Part shown: positions 11,347-22,006 of the stretch, piece after piece
How positions within the stretch are numbered: the first letter of the stretch is position 1
How the letters are laid out: each line of letters starts with the position of its first letter
NCBI RefSeq assembly: GCF_014647215.1
Contig: NZ_BMOT01000012.1
Coordinates: 27,927-91,926, forward strand
Length of the DNA: 64,000 bases
Source: Shewanella aestuarii
Lineage (GTDB): Bacteria > Pseudomonadota > Gammaproteobacteria > Enterobacterales > Shewanellaceae
Direction of reading: 5' to 3'
Made by a program: the position numbers and the translations under genes
Notes under the pieces: model-generated
Told to the model about the DNA's origin: nothing
Database searches by the model: none
Seen by the model: the letters and a program-made list of their open reading frames with translations, nothing else

Positions 11347-12195
11347 TTAGTTAAAATGCTGTGCATGGAAACGCAAGTGTTCTTCTATAAAACTGGCGAT
11401 AAAGTAATAGCTATGATCATAGCCTTGCTGCATACGTAGCACTAATGGATAACCTACTTGCTCAGCGGCTTGAGTTAGTGCTTGTGGGGCTAATTGTTCG
11501 GTTAAGAAAGTATCACTTTCGCCTTGATCCACCAGCGCGGGAATAAAGGATTGCGGATCGGTAAGTTTTTTCAACAATTCACTGCTGTCATATTCAAACC
11601 ATGTTTGGCTGTTTTTACCTAAATAACCATTGAATGCTTTTTTACCCCAAGGGCAATTGATTGGATTACAGATTGGACTGAATGCCGACACACTGGTGTA
11701 TTTTTGCAAGTTTTTAAAGGCAATAGACAATGCGCCGTGGCCGCCCATCGAATGGCCACTGATGGCCCGCTGTTTAGTGACTGGAAAATGGGTTTCAATG
11801 AGGGCTGGCAATTCGTTTACCACATAATCATACATTTGATAATGTGCTTTGTATGGCGCTTGTGTGGCATTGAGATAAAAGCCTGCACCTAAGCCAAAGT
11901 CGTAGGCACCATCATTATCATCGGCAACATTTTCACCTCTTGGGCTGGTATCTGGACAAACAATTGCCATCCCTAACATCGCGGCAATCTTTAACGCTCC
12001 TGCTTTTTGCATAAAGTTTTCATCGGTACAGGTTAGCCCCGATAACCAATACAAAACAGGCACGTTTTGCTGCTGTGCTTGCGGTGGTAAGAAAATAGCA
12101 AAACGCATCTGACATTGGGTACTTGTTGACTGATGGCTAAATTGTTTATGCCAGCCATTAAATACTTTGGCAGAACTGACTTGTTCGATAGTCAT
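11347..12195 (-). CDS. fghA: S-formylglutathione hydrolase
   Basis: Serine hydrolase that cleaves S-formylglutathione to formate and glutathione, the second step of glutathione-dependent formaldehyde detoxification. The 282-aa alpha/beta-hydrolase has its nucleophile Ser149 in G-H-S-M-G-G. The likely catalytic Asp lies in D-Q-G-E-S-D and the His in Y-D-H-S-Y-Y. It lies downstream of adhC on the same strand with a 95-bp gap that holds an 11-bp perfect hairpin. An equivalent pair is frmAB in E. coli. Confidence 0.97.
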   Translation of the reverse strand: MTIEQVSSAKVFNGWHKQFSHQSTSTQCQMRFAIFLPPQAQQQNVPVLYWLSGLTCTDENFMQKAGALKIAAMLGMAIVCPDTSPRGENVADDNDGAYDFGLGAGFYLNATQAPYKAHYQMYDYVVNELPALIETHFPVTKQRAISGHSMGGHGALSIAFKNLQKYTSVSAFSPICNPINCPWGKKAFNGYLGKNSQTWFEYDSSELLKKLTDPQSFIPALVDQGESDTFLTEQLAPQALTQAAEQVGYPLVLRMQQGYDHSYYFIASFIEEHLRFHAQHFN

Positions 12196-12251
12196 CTCGG
12201 TTCCTTTGTTTGAGCCTATAAATACCTAGTAAAATTATTATTCATAAATAA

Positions 12252-12279
12252 ATTCACCTCAGCAAGAACTGAGGTGAAT
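12252..12279. terminator. Intercistronic hairpin between adhC and fghA
   Basis: A perfect 11-bp stem with a 6-nt loop lies 12 bp past the adhC stop. On the minus strand it is followed by an interrupted T-rich stretch. It may attenuate fghA transcription or protect adhC mRNA rather than fully terminate. Confidence 0.5.
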
Positions 12280-12290
12280 GCCAACCGCTT

Positions 12291-13433
<1,143 letters not shown>

Positions 13434-13517
13434 TTATAGATATTAAGCTTTGCTTGGCATAGTTGATGAAACATTAATTTGCAAAAACCAAACGACTCAA
13501 ATAGATGAAAATAAATA

Positions 13518-13532
13518 TCTACACAGTGTAGA
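13518..13532. promoter_or_regulatory. Candidate operator in the adhC/LysR divergent promoter region
   Basis: A perfect 15-bp palindrome, TCTACACAGTGTAGA, lies roughly midway between adhC and the divergent LysR-type gene. It is the typical place for a LysR autoregulatory and activation site. No exact T-N11-A match is claimed. Confidence 0.55.
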
Positions 13533-13609
13533 CGATATGACTATTGTAATTGTTTTATATCAGTTGATAATTAGCTTAAATTGCAAATCACTTTTACGAG
13601 AATGTAATA

Positions 13610-14479
13610 ATGATGCCTTGGGATGGAGTTGTAGAGTTTGTTGCTGTGGCACAAACTGAAAGTTTTACTCAGGCGGCCAGCCGTTTGGGGATATCAACCG
13701 CACAAGTCAGTCGTCAGGTCAGTCAGCTTGAAAACCGCTTAACAACCAAGCTGTTTTACCGCACCACCCGTAAGGTGTCTTTAACTGAAGAAGGTGCGGT
13801 GTATTTTCGTCATTGTCGGCAAGTGTTAGATGGGTTGGAAGAGGCCGAACGGGCTATTTCAAGCTTGCATCAATCTCCCCAAGGGTTAATCAGAATGACG
13901 GCGCCTGTCACCTATGGCGAACGTTTTGTAATGCCGATAGTGGTCAACTTCATGGAAAAATATCCGCAAGTTGAAGTGATTTGCGAGCTGACTAATAAGC
14001 AATTGGATTTAGTGGATGGTAGTTATGATTTGGCCATTCGTTTAGGCAGACTAGCAGACTCGAGTTTAGTGGCTAAGCGCTTAACCAGTCGGCGCCAATA
14101 TGTGTGCGCTTCGCCCGCTTACTTGCAACAATACGGTGTGCCTGAAACCTTAGCTGATTTAAATCAACATCATTGTTTGATTGGCACCAATAGTCATTGG
14201 CATTTTGATGAGCAGGGAAAAGAAAAAGTGATTAAGGTACAAGGTCGTTTGCAATGTAGCAGCGGCCTGACGTTACTGGATGCGGCTTTACGTGGAATGG
14301 GCGTGGTCCAGTTACCTGGCTATTATGTTAATGAAGCCATTAAGCAAGGTCAGTTAGTGGTGGTGTTGGCACCATTTCAACAAGCTAAAGAGGGAATTTG
14401 GGCTTTATATCCACAAAACCGGCACTTATCGGCCAAGGTAAGGCTGTTAGTCGATATGCTGAGCGATGAACTGGCTTAA
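13610..14479 (+). CDS. LysR-family transcriptional regulator
   Basis: The 289-aa protein has an N-terminal winged HTH (about residues 6-65, with S-F-T-Q-A-A-S-R-L-G-I-S-T-A-Q-V-S-R-Q as the recognition region). A C-terminal periplasmic-binding-protein-like effector domain follows. Divergent transcription from adhC-fghA suggests control of formaldehyde detoxification, which is inference from position. Two tandem ATGs (13610 and 13613) are possible starts. Confidence 0.93.
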   Translation: MMPWDGVVEFVAVAQTESFTQAASRLGISTAQVSRQVSQLENRLTTKLFYRTTRKVSLTEEGAVYFRHCRQVLDGLEEAERAISSLHQSPQGLIRMTAPVTYGERFVMPIVVNFMEKYPQVEVICELTNKQLDLVDGSYDLAIRLGRLADSSLVAKRLTSRRQYVCASPAYLQQYGVPETLADLNQHHCLIGTNSHWHFDEQGKEKVIKVQGRLQCSSGLTLLDAALRGMGVVQLPGYYVNEAIKQGQLVVVLAPFQQAKEGIWALYPQNRHLSAKVRLLVDMLSDELA

Positions 14480-14495
14480 CCCTGTTTCGTTAGGA

Positions 14496-15125
14496 TTATA
14501 AGGTTGCTAAGTATTGATTAATTTTAGCTTTGGGTACACGCGATAACCGATTGATGATATCAAAGGTTAATTCAACATGCGGTGCTTGTTGCTGAATAAG
14601 TGCCAATTGATATAACCACAGATGAGCGGTCATGGTGGCATCTGCTAAAGCTCGGTGAAATAATCCCTCTGTTGGTAGTTGATGGTATGTCACCAACGTC
14701 GCTAATTTATGATTAGGCGCATCTAAGCTTATTCTGCGTGACAATAATAATGAGCAGGCAAATTGGCCTTTATAGTCGCGTTGACAATAGTCTAATTCAG
14801 CATCTAAAAACTTTTTATCAAAACTGGCATTATGGGCAACCAAGCTAAAGTCGCCGATAAAGTCTGCAAATTGGTTCATCACAACTTGGCAGCTTGGTGC
14901 TTCACGCAGCATTGAGTTGCTGATACCGGTATATTGTTCGATAAAAGTGTTTACCTTTTTCCCCGGGTTCATCAACGATTGAAAAGTATCAACGATTTCG
15001 CCGTTAACTATTTTGACCGCGCCAATTTCAATGGCTCTGTCACCGTTATCAGGTGATAAACCCGTGGTTTCAAAATCGAGTACAATGACATTATTTGCTA
15101 ACGTCATATGACCATTTGCCAACAT
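14496..15125 (-). CDS. DEDDh-family 3'-5' exonuclease (DNA polymerase III epsilon-like)
   Basis: The 209-aa protein has the three exonuclease motifs: Exo I with D17 and E19 (V-L-D-F-E-T-T-G), Exo II around V-A-H-N-A-S-F-D, and Exo III-epsilon H-R-A-L-A-D-A. It lacks the C-terminal clamp and alpha-binding region that would identify DnaQ. A role in DNA or RNA 3'-end processing is likely, but the substrate is unknown. An internal ATG at 15105-15107 (M7) is an alternative start. It lies 12 bp downstream of mnmE on the same strand. Confidence 0.9.
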   Translation of the reverse strand: MLANGHMTLANNVIVLDFETTGLSPDNGDRAIEIGAVKIVNGEIVDTFQSLMNPGKKVNTFIEQYTGISNSMLREAPSCQVVMNQFADFIGDFSLVAHNASFDKKFLDAELDYCQRDYKGQFACSLLLSRRISLDAPNHKLATLVTYHQLPTEGLFHRALADATMTAHLWLYQLALIQQQAPHVELTFDIINRLSRVPKAKINQYLATL

Positions 15126-15137
15126 TATGCCTATGCC

Positions 15138-16499
15138 TTATTTACCAATACAGAACGAGCTAAATATTTTGCCCAATAGGTCGTCTGAGGTGAATTTACC
15201 GGTAATTTCAGATAACGCCATTTGGCACATACGTAGCTCTTCAGCCAGTAATTCACCGGCTAAATATACTTCTAATTGTTCTTTACCTAACATTAAGTGG
15301 CTTTCGGCTAGATCTAAGGCTTCTAAATGACGACGACGAGCAATAAAGCCACCTTCAAGATTACTTTGATAACCCATTAGTGATTTAAGATGCTGCTTTA
15401 ACTCTTCTACACCTAAGCCAGTTTTAGCTGATATACGGTAAACATCGTAACCCTGTTCTTCAGACATAGTTAACGGCTCACCAGTTAAGTCGGCTTTATT
15501 ACGAATAACAGTTATGCCAAGCCTTGGTGGTAAACGGTCGATAAAATCAGGCCAAATATCATGTGGGTTTACGGCATCGGTTGTGGTGCCATCAACCATA
15601 AATAATACCCGATCAGCAGTGGCTATTTCTGCCCAAGCGCGTTCAATTCCAATTTGTTCTACGGTATCTGTGGTGTCACGCAATCCGGCGGTATCAATAA
15701 TATGTAATGGCATTCCATCTAGGTGAATATGCTCACGTAATACATCACGGGTCGTACCAGCAATTTCGGTAACAATGGCTGATTCTTTACCCGCTAAGGC
15801 ATTTAATAAACTCGATTTACCCGCGTTAGGGCGACCGGCAATAACGACTTTCATGCCTTCTCGAATAATAGAGCCTTGTTTGGCGCTGGCCTGAACATGA
15901 GTCAGTTTATCGATAATGTTATACAGCGCATTAGCTATTTTTCCGTCTGATAAAAAGTCGACTTCTTCATCAGGAAAATCAATCGCAGCTTCAACATACA
16001 AACGCAGGTTAGTGACTTGGTCGACTAATTCATGAACTTCTTTTGAAAACTCACCTTGGAGTGATTGCAACGCACTTTTGGCTGCTTGTTCACTGGTGGC
16101 GTCAATTAAATCAGCAATGGCTTCGGCTTGGGTAAGATCAAGCTTGTCGTTTAAAAAAGCCTGCTCACTGAACTCACCAGGTTTAGCAATACGAATACCA
16201 TCAATTTCCATCACACGCTTGATCAACATATCAAGCACTATTTGGCCGCCATGACCTTGTAGTTCAAGTACATCTTCACCAGTAAACGAGTTTGGGCCTT
16301 TAAAAAATAGCGCAATGCCCTGATCGATAACCTGACCGTCACTACTATTAAAATCACAATATTCGGCATATCGAGTTTTCGGTACATGGCCAATAATGGC
16401 TGTCGCGGCATTACTGGCTAAGTCACCTGATACACGAATGATGCCAACACCTCCACGACCGGGTGCGGTAGCTTGTGCCACAATAGTATCTGTTGTCAC
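15138..16499 (-). CDS. mnmE: tRNA modification GTPase MnmE (TrmE)
   Basis: Partner of MnmG in wobble-uridine modification. The 453-aa protein has an N-terminal tetrahydrofolate-binding domain and a helical domain. An inserted G domain carries G1 GRPNAGKS at 222-229, G3 D-T-A-G at 269-272 and G4 N-K-A-D. The C-terminal C-I-G-K (450-453) contains the essential cysteine. It lies downstream of yidC, separated by a terminator-like hairpin. Confidence 0.99.
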   Translation of the reverse strand: MTTDTIVAQATAPGRGGVGIIRVSGDLASNAATAIIGHVPKTRYAEYCDFNSSDGQVIDQGIALFFKGPNSFTGEDVLELQGHGGQIVLDMLIKRVMEIDGIRIAKPGEFSEQAFLNDKLDLTQAEAIADLIDATSEQAAKSALQSLQGEFSKEVHELVDQVTNLRLYVEAAIDFPDEEVDFLSDGKIANALYNIIDKLTHVQASAKQGSIIREGMKVVIAGRPNAGKSSLLNALAGKESAIVTEIAGTTRDVLREHIHLDGMPLHIIDTAGLRDTTDTVEQIGIERAWAEIATADRVLFMVDGTTTDAVNPHDIWPDFIDRLPPRLGITVIRNKADLTGEPLTMSEEQGYDVYRISAKTGLGVEELKQHLKSLMGYQSNLEGGFIARRRHLEALDLAESHLMLGKEQLEVYLAGELLAEELRMCQMALSEITGKFTSDDLLGKIFSSFCIGK

Positions 16500-16526
16500 G
16501 GTAATTTCCTGCTAAATCATTAATTG

Positions 16527-16553
16527 AAAAGGCGGCCAATTAAGCCGCCTTTT
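16527..16553. terminator. Intrinsic terminator between yidC and mnmE
   Basis: A perfect 10-bp stem (AAAAGGCGGC paired with GCCGCCTTTT) with a 7-nt loop carries A/T runs on both sides. It would end the rpmH-rnpA-yidD-yidC transcript on the minus strand just before mnmE. Confidence 0.85.
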
Positions 16554-16590
16554 AATTTAACTACACAATGTGTTGTTTATTGAGCTTGGC

Positions 16591-18222
16591 TTATTTTAAG
16601 CCTTTTTTCTCAAGTCCGGCATAAATAATCTTCTGCTGGGTAATAGCAACTAAGTTACCTACTAACCAGTAAAGTACAAGACCTGCTGGGAACCATAGGA
16701 AGAACACGGTAAAGATAACCGGCATCCACTGCATCATTTTTACTTGCATAGGGTCCATGGTTGGTGCCATTGGCTGCATTTTTTGCATTAACCACATAGA
16801 CACACCCATCAATAATGGTAATACGTAGTATGGATCTTGTACTGACAAGTCGTTAATCCATAGCATGAATGGTGCATGGCGCAATTCATAGCTTTCTAGT
16901 AATACCCAGTATAGTGCGATGAAGATAGGCATTTGTAACAAGATAGGTAAGCAGCCACCCATAGGGTTTACTTTCTCTTTCTTGTACAGTTCCATCATGG
17001 CTTGACCCATTTTCTGACGGTCATCACCAAAACGCTCTTTCATGTCAGCTAATTTAGGCTGCAAGTTGCGCATTTTTGCCATAGAGGTGTACTGCGCTTT
17101 AGTTAGCGGGTACAACAATCCACGTACTGTTAGGGTAATTAGAATAATTGCCACACCCCAGTTACCCACAAATGATTGATAGAACATCAATAACCAGTGA
17201 ATAGGGATAGCTAACCACCAAAGGAAACCGTAATCAACCACTAGGTTCAATGATTCAGAGATAGCGGTTAAGGCTTCTTGATCTTTAGGACCAACATAGA
17301 ATTGAGCAGAAAGCGTTTGTTCAGCACCCGGCGCAATATCATAAATAGCACCACGGAAACCGATATTTGCTAAACCACCAGCACTTAAACTAGAGAAAAT
17401 GGTGTTTTGATCATTCGCTGGCGGTACCCAAGCTGAAACAAAGTAGTGCTGTAGCATTGCTGCCCAACCACCTAATGTTTTCTTGTCTAGATTTTTGTCC
17501 GCCATATCTTCAAAGCTGTATTTTTCATAACGGGTATCAGCGGTAGAGAAAGCTGCACCACGGTATGTAGGCATCATCATGCTGCTTTCGCTTTCTTTAA
17601 TACTATGCTTGATTTGGCCGTACATTTGTACTTGCAGTGATTCAGCTGATGTATTGTTGATGCGATAATCAACATCAACATTGAATTTACCGCGATGAAG
17701 GATAAATACTTTGTTATAGGTCACGCCATTGTCAGCAACAAATGATAATGGTACTTCAATCGTGTCTTGGCCATCAGCAAGGGTATATTGCTGTGATTGG
17801 CTTGAATAATGCGCACGACCTTTAGCACTGCTATCGATACCGTTGCGGCCAATTAAGCCACTTTGGGCGATATAGTAGATATCATTTGTTTGCTCAAGCA
17901 GCACAAAAGATGCTTCTTCATCGATTTCGACTTTATGTCCAACCAATGCCGAGTAAACAATATCACCACCCACAGGATCGATTTTTAATACTAATTGGTC
18001 TGTAGAAACCGTGATGAGTTCTTTCGATGCGGTAATCGCTTCAGGAAGAGAAGCATCTGCATCTGGTACATCAGATATTTGTGCATTCGTCGTGGTAGAA
18101 GCAGCAACTGATGATGTTTGAGTAGCAACCGGTTGTGGTGCTTTATCTGCTTGCCATTGTTGCCACATTAAAAAGCTGACAAACAGCAGACCGATTAGCA
18201 ATATATTGCGTTGAGATTCCAT
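16591..18222 (-). CDS. yidC: Membrane protein insertase YidC
   Basis: Inserts and folds inner-membrane proteins, alone or with SecYEG. F0 subunit c is a classic client in E. coli. The 543-aa length compares with 548 in E. coli. The protein has an N-terminal transmembrane anchor (about residues 7-22), then a large periplasmic domain. The conserved C-terminal five-helix insertase core begins around 340-360. It lies 3 bp after yidD, in the standard rpmH-rnpA-yidD-yidC order. Confidence 0.99.
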   Translation of the reverse strand: MESQRNILLIGLLFVSFLMWQQWQADKAPQPVATQTSSVAASTTTNAQISDVPDADASLPEAITASKELITVSTDQLVLKIDPVGGDIVYSALVGHKVEIDEEASFVLLEQTNDIYYIAQSGLIGRNGIDSSAKGRAHYSSQSQQYTLADGQDTIEVPLSFVADNGVTYNKVFILHRGKFNVDVDYRINNTSAESLQVQMYGQIKHSIKESESSMMMPTYRGAAFSTADTRYEKYSFEDMADKNLDKKTLGGWAAMLQHYFVSAWVPPANDQNTIFSSLSAGGLANIGFRGAIYDIAPGAEQTLSAQFYVGPKDQEALTAISESLNLVVDYGFLWWLAIPIHWLLMFYQSFVGNWGVAIILITLTVRGLLYPLTKAQYTSMAKMRNLQPKLADMKERFGDDRQKMGQAMMELYKKEKVNPMGGCLPILLQMPIFIALYWVLLESYELRHAPFMLWINDLSVQDPYYVLPLLMGVSMWLMQKMQPMAPTMDPMQVKMMQWMPVIFTVFFLWFPAGLVLYWLVGNLVAITQQKIIYAGLEKKGLK

Positions 18223-18225
18223 AGC

Positions 18226-18480
18226 CTATTTATTACACCTGTCATTTTTGGGTGGGACGGGATCACTTCCGCCGGGATGTAAAGGGTGACATTTTAATAT
18301 GCGTTTGATTGCAAACCAACTACCTTTTGCCGTTCCATGTGTTTTTATTGCTTCAATAGCATAATGTGAACATGTTGGATTGAATCGACAACGCGGTCCA
18401 ATCATAGGGCTAATAATGAGTTGATAGCCACGAATTAACGTGGTTGCTAGCCATTGTAGCGGCGACTGAGTTTGCGCCAT
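18226..18480 (-). CDS. yidD: Membrane protein insertion efficiency factor YidD
   Basis: The 84-aa protein has the hallmark C-R-F-x-P-T-C-S-x-Y motif and G-x-x-L-x-x-x-R-I-x-x-C-x-P-x-x-P-G-G-x-D-P-V-P pattern. The family helps YidC-dependent insertion, possibly via an amphipathic N-terminal helix. The start overlaps the end of rnpA by 34 nt, as commonly seen, and suggests translational coupling. Confidence 0.97.
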   Translation of the reverse strand: MAQTQSPLQWLATTLIRGYQLIISPMIGPRCRFNPTCSHYAIEAIKTHGTAKGSWFAIKRILKCHPLHPGGSDPVPPKNDRCNK

Positions 18481-18803
18481 AGCTTTTCTATTAATTTGTG
18501 TAGTTCTGCATTTTCCATTTCCATCACGCCATTTCTGACTAATACCACGATATCTATGTTGGGAATGTCGTGTTGATGTAAACGAAAACTGTCCCTTATC
18601 ACACGTTTGATTCGGTTGCGTTGATTAGCACGTTTAACAAAACGTTTTGCAACAGTTAAACCAATACGAGGATGTTGCTCTGAATTAGGAACGGCGAGCA
18701 GGGTTATTTCAGCAGAGGATGCTTTGATTGGATTGGAGAATACAGATTTAAATTGCGCGGGAGTTAAGAGTCTTAACTCCCGCGTAAAGGTATAGCTAGT
18801 CAC
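18447..18803 (-). CDS. rnpA: Ribonuclease P protein component
   Basis: Basic protein subunit of RNase P, which matures tRNA 5' ends with the M1 RNA. The 118-aa protein carries the RNR motif region ([14 protein letters not shown]) at about residues 56-70. The start is GTG at 18801-18803, 15 nt after the rpmH stop codon. It is co-transcribed with rpmH and overlaps yidD. Confidence 0.98.
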   Translation of the reverse strand: MTSYTFTRELRLLTPAQFKSVFSNPIKASSAEITLLAVPNSEQHPRIGLTVAKRFVKRANQRNRIKRVIRDSFRLHQHDIPNIDIVVLVRNGVMEMENAELHKLIEKLWRKLSRRYNG

Positions 18804-18818
18804 CTAGTTATCTACTTA

Positions 18819-18956
18819 TTAAGCAGATAAACGAGCGCGACCTTTCGCACGACGACGTGCAAGCACCTTACGGCCGCCTACAGTGGCCATACGAGCGCGG
18901 AAGCCGTGAGAACGCTTGCGCTTCAGGTTGCTAGGTTGAAAAGTACGTTTACTCAT
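18819..18956 (-). CDS. rpmH: 50S ribosomal protein L34
   Basis: A 45-aa, highly basic protein read by hand from the sequence. It starts [15 protein letters not shown] and ends R-A-R-L-S-A. This is a near-invariant L34 sequence. It is the first gene of the rpmH-rnpA-yidD-yidC operon, with a strong promoter at 19029-19057, and is divergent from dnaA as in most bacteria. Confidence 0.98.
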
Positions 18957-19028
18957 GATGGCAATCCGTCTTTGTTAGTGAATTTTCCTTAGCTCCAACA
19001 TTAGAGGTAAGGGTAAAAAAGAGGCCGA

Positions 19029-19057
19029 ATTGTAATCACTTTAACTCTCAGCGTCAA
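19029..19057 (-). promoter_or_regulatory. Sigma70 promoter of rpmH-rnpA-yidDC
   Basis: On the minus strand, -35 TTGACG (19052-19057) and -10 TACAAT (19029-19034) are separated by the ideal 17 bp. They lie about 75 bp upstream of the rpmH start. Confidence 0.85.
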
Positions 19058-19119
19058 CAGCCAAAATGGTTATATGATAAATTTCTGCCAATATTTCTTT
19101 GCTGAATTTAGCTAAAAAT

Positions 19120-19402
19120 CACCATAGATTGTGGATAACTCTGTGTACCAACACAATATCTAGTGGTTTTAATACTATGAAAACAGATCAAAGGCCGCGC
19201 ATTATAGATCAATCTGGATCGGTTAATAAAGCGCGATTTGCATCATTTTCACAGAAATTAGATCGAGTTTGATCTTTAATGATCGAAGATATCCACATAC
19301 AATGATCGCGTTGGGGATAAATATTAGATTAACGATAGCGATCCTTGTGATCTCGCTATAGAATACATCTCCTTTTGTTAACCTATTTTGGGGAAGATAT
19401 AA
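19120..19402. promoter_or_regulatory. dnaA upstream region: DnaA boxes and GATC cluster
   Basis: Within the 446-bp rpmH-dnaA gap lie one perfect DnaA box (TGTGGATAA, 19130-19138) and two one-mismatch boxes (ATATCCACA at 19289-19297 and TGGGGATAA at 19312-19320). Nine GATC sites fall between 19186 and 19352. This suggests DnaA autoregulation and Dam/SeqA timing of dnaA expression. I cannot assign the dnaA -35/-10 with confidence, although TATAGA near 19357 could be a -10. Confidence 0.75.
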
Positions 19403-20791
19403 GTGGCGGTTTCACTTTGGCAACAATGTATCGGTAGACTGCAAGACGAATTATCGGCTCAGCAGTTCAGTATGTGGATCCGTCCGTTACAAGCTGAAAT
19501 GGATGGTGATACGTTAGTCCTTTACGCTCCAAACCGATTTGTATTGGATTGGGTACGTGATAAGTACATCAATATCATTAATCAATTCTTTACTGAGCAA
19601 ATGGGCAGTAATGCACCTAAGTTGCGTTTTGATATTGGTAGTCGTCCTTCTGCCCGTCAAACTCCTGTGGTTTCAGCGCCTGTTTATGCAAAGCCCAGTG
19701 GGCAACAAACTAAGGCGCGTGTAGGTACTAGCTTTAATACTCAAGCTGAACCTATAGCAAACGCTAATCACCGTAGCAATATCAACCCAACTTACCAGTT
19801 TGATAACTTTGTTGAAGGTAAATCAAATCAACTGGGTAAAGCTGCGGCGTTGCAAGTGTCTGAAAACCCAGGTGGCGCTTATAATCCGTTGTTTTTATAC
19901 GGTGGTACAGGTTTAGGTAAAACTCACCTTTTGCATGCTGTGGGTAATGGCATTATTAAAAACAACCCCAATGCGAAAGTGGTTTATATGCATTCTGAGC
20001 GTTTTGTTCAGGATATGGTTAAGGCATTGCAAAATAATGCTATTGAAGAATTTAAACGCTATTACCGTAGTGTTGACGCATTGTTTATCGATGACATTCA
20101 ATTTTTTGCCAATAAAGATCGCTCTCAAGAAGAATTTTTCCATACCTTTAATGCATTATTAGAAGGTAATCATCAGATCATCTTAACGTCAGACCGCTAT
20201 CCAAAAGAGATCGACGGTGTTGAAGACCGTTTGAAATCCCGTTTTGGTTGGGGATTAACGGTTGCTATTGAACCTCCAGAATTAGAAACCCGTGTGGCGA
20301 TTTTGATGCGTAAAGCGCAAGAAAGCGGCATTAACCTTCCTGATGAAGTGGCATTCTTTATTGCTAAACGTTTACGCTCGAATGTACGTGAATTAGAAGG
20401 CGCGCTAAACCGCGTTATTGCCAATGCTAACTTTACGGGCAGACCAATTACCATTGATTTTGTTCGAGAAGCTTTACGTGACCTCTTGGCACTTCAAGAA
20501 AAATTAGTCACTATAGACAATATTCAGAAAACCGTTGCTGAATACTACAAAATAAAAATGGCAGATATGCTGTCTAAACGTCGCTCGCGCAGTGTGGCAA
20601 GACCTAGACAAGTGGCGATGGCGTTATCTAAAGAACTAACAAACCAAAGCTTACCTGAAATTGGTGATGCATTTGGTGGTCGTGACCATACAACTGTGCT
20701 TCATGCCTGTCGTAAAATTGCGCAATTGCGTGAAGAAAGTCATGACATTAAAGAAGATTATGCCAACTTAATCAGAACGCTCTCTTCTTAA
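19403..20791 (+). CDS. dnaA: Chromosomal replication initiator protein DnaA
   Basis: AAA+ initiator that binds DnaA boxes and melts oriC. The 462-aa protein has an N-terminal DnaB/DiaA-interaction domain and a low-complexity linker (about 85-130). Walker A GGTGLGKT is at 167-174 and Walker B F-I-D-D at 228-231. The C-terminal DNA-binding signature GGRDHTTV is at 425-432. The start is GTG, with a GGGGA ribosome site about 8-9 nt upstream. It is followed by dnaN after a 19-bp gap. Confidence 0.99.
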   Translation: MAVSLWQQCIGRLQDELSAQQFSMWIRPLQAEMDGDTLVLYAPNRFVLDWVRDKYINIINQFFTEQMGSNAPKLRFDIGSRPSARQTPVVSAPVYAKPSGQQTKARVGTSFNTQAEPIANANHRSNINPTYQFDNFVEGKSNQLGKAAALQVSENPGGAYNPLFLYGGTGLGKTHLLHAVGNGIIKNNPNAKVVYMHSERFVQDMVKALQNNAIEEFKRYYRSVDALFIDDIQFFANKDRSQEEFFHTFNALLEGNHQIILTSDRYPKEIDGVEDRLKSRFGWGLTVAIEPPELETRVAILMRKAQESGINLPDEVAFFIAKRLRSNVRELEGALNRVIANANFTGRPITIDFVREALRDLLALQEKLVTIDNIQKTVAEYYKIKMADMLSKRRSRSVARPRQVAMALSKELTNQSLPEIGDAFGGRDHTTVLHACRKIAQLREESHDIKEDYANLIRTLSS

Positions 20792-20810
20792 TTCAGGGAA
20801 TACTGACACA

Positions 20811-21911
20811 ATGAAATTTTCAATTGATAGGGATGCACTGCTAAAGCCATTGCAATTGGTTTGTGGTGCCGTGGAACGTAGACACAACTTACCCATTCTT
20901 GCCAATTTACTTGTAGAAGTTAGTGAAGACTCACTTAAGCTAACTGGCACAGATTTAGAAGTAGAGCTTGTGGGACAGGCTGCTATTCATGGTGACGTTG
21001 TCACCGGGCGGACTACCGTTCCTGCTAAAAAGCTCTTAGATATCGTAAAATCATTGCCGGATTCTTCTGAACTGCGTATCGAACAACAAGATAATAAATG
21101 GTTACTACTATCTGGTCGTAGTCGTTTTTCGTTGGCAACTTTGCCCGCTGAAGATTACCCAAATGTTGAAGCTTTCCAGGCTGACATTGAATTCAGCCTA
21201 AAGCAGGGCGTATTAAAATCAATTATCGATTCAACGCAATTTTCGATGGCCAACCAAGATGTGCGTTACTACTTAAACGGTTTGCTATTTGAAACCGAAG
21301 GTAACGTTTTACGTTCTATTGCTACAGATGGTCACCGTTTAGCATTAAGCCACCGCCAAGTTGCACAAACACTGCCTGAAAAACAAGTGATTGTGCCACG
21401 TAAAGGTGTGGTCGAAATGTCGCGCTTACTAGACAGTGAAGATCAAGATATCACTATCAGCATTGGTGATAATGCCATTCGTGCCGTGACGGCCAATGCT
21501 GTGTTCACCAGCAAGTTAGTTGATGGACGTTTTCCTGATTATCGCCGTGTATTACCAAAAGGTGGCAATAAGATTGTTATTGCTAGCCGTAACCAACTGA
21601 AACAGGCTTTAACCCGTGCCTCAATTCTTTCTAACGAAAAATTCCGTGGCGTGCGTATTCAGCTTGAACCTGGTTTGTTAAAAATTACCGCAAATAATCC
21701 AGAGCAAGAAGAAGCTGAAGAGATTATTGATGTAGATTACGACTCTGATAATTTAGAGATAGGCTTCAACGTGAGTTATTTGTTGGATGTATTAAATAAC
21801 CTCGCCAGTGACGAAGTACGTATTACCTTAATAGACGGTAACTCAAGTGCGCTAATTGAAAATCACTTAGAAGAAGACTCTATGTATGTTGTGATGCCTA
21901 TGCGTCTTTAA
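20811..21911 (+). CDS. dnaN: DNA polymerase III subunit beta (sliding clamp)
   Basis: Ring-shaped processivity clamp. The 366 aa equal the E. coli protein, with three repeated clamp domains. The C-terminus Y-V-V-M-P-M-R-L carries the conserved M-P-M-R-L ending that contributes to the partner-binding groove. It lies directly downstream of dnaA. A terminator-like hairpin follows before recF. Confidence 0.99.
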   Translation: MKFSIDRDALLKPLQLVCGAVERRHNLPILANLLVEVSEDSLKLTGTDLEVELVGQAAIHGDVVTGRTTVPAKKLLDIVKSLPDSSELRIEQQDNKWLLLSGRSRFSLATLPAEDYPNVEAFQADIEFSLKQGVLKSIIDSTQFSMANQDVRYYLNGLLFETEGNVLRSIATDGHRLALSHRQVAQTLPEKQVIVPRKGVVEMSRLLDSEDQDITISIGDNAIRAVTANAVFTSKLVDGRFPDYRRVLPKGGNKIVIASRNQLKQALTRASILSNEKFRGVRIQLEPGLLKITANNPEQEEAEEIIDVDYDSDNLEIGFNVSYLLDVLNNLASDEVRITLIDGNSSALIENHLEEDSMYVVMPMRL

Positions 21912-21941
21912 GCGCATTGTGGTAGTCTAACTCATAACATT

Positions 21942-21966
21942 AACAAGGTGCTTAAGGCACCTTGTT
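21942..21966 (+). terminator. Terminator-like hairpin between dnaN and recF
   Basis: A perfect 10-bp stem (AACAAGGTGC paired with GCACCTTGTT) with a short loop is followed by a T-rich stretch (TTTTGTCTTTT). It lies 30 bp past the dnaN stop codon and would partly uncouple dnaA-dnaN from recF-gyrB. Confidence 0.7.
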
Positions 21967-22006
21967 TTGTCTTTTATTCTAGCCATTTATTTACCTATAG
22001 GTCTGC

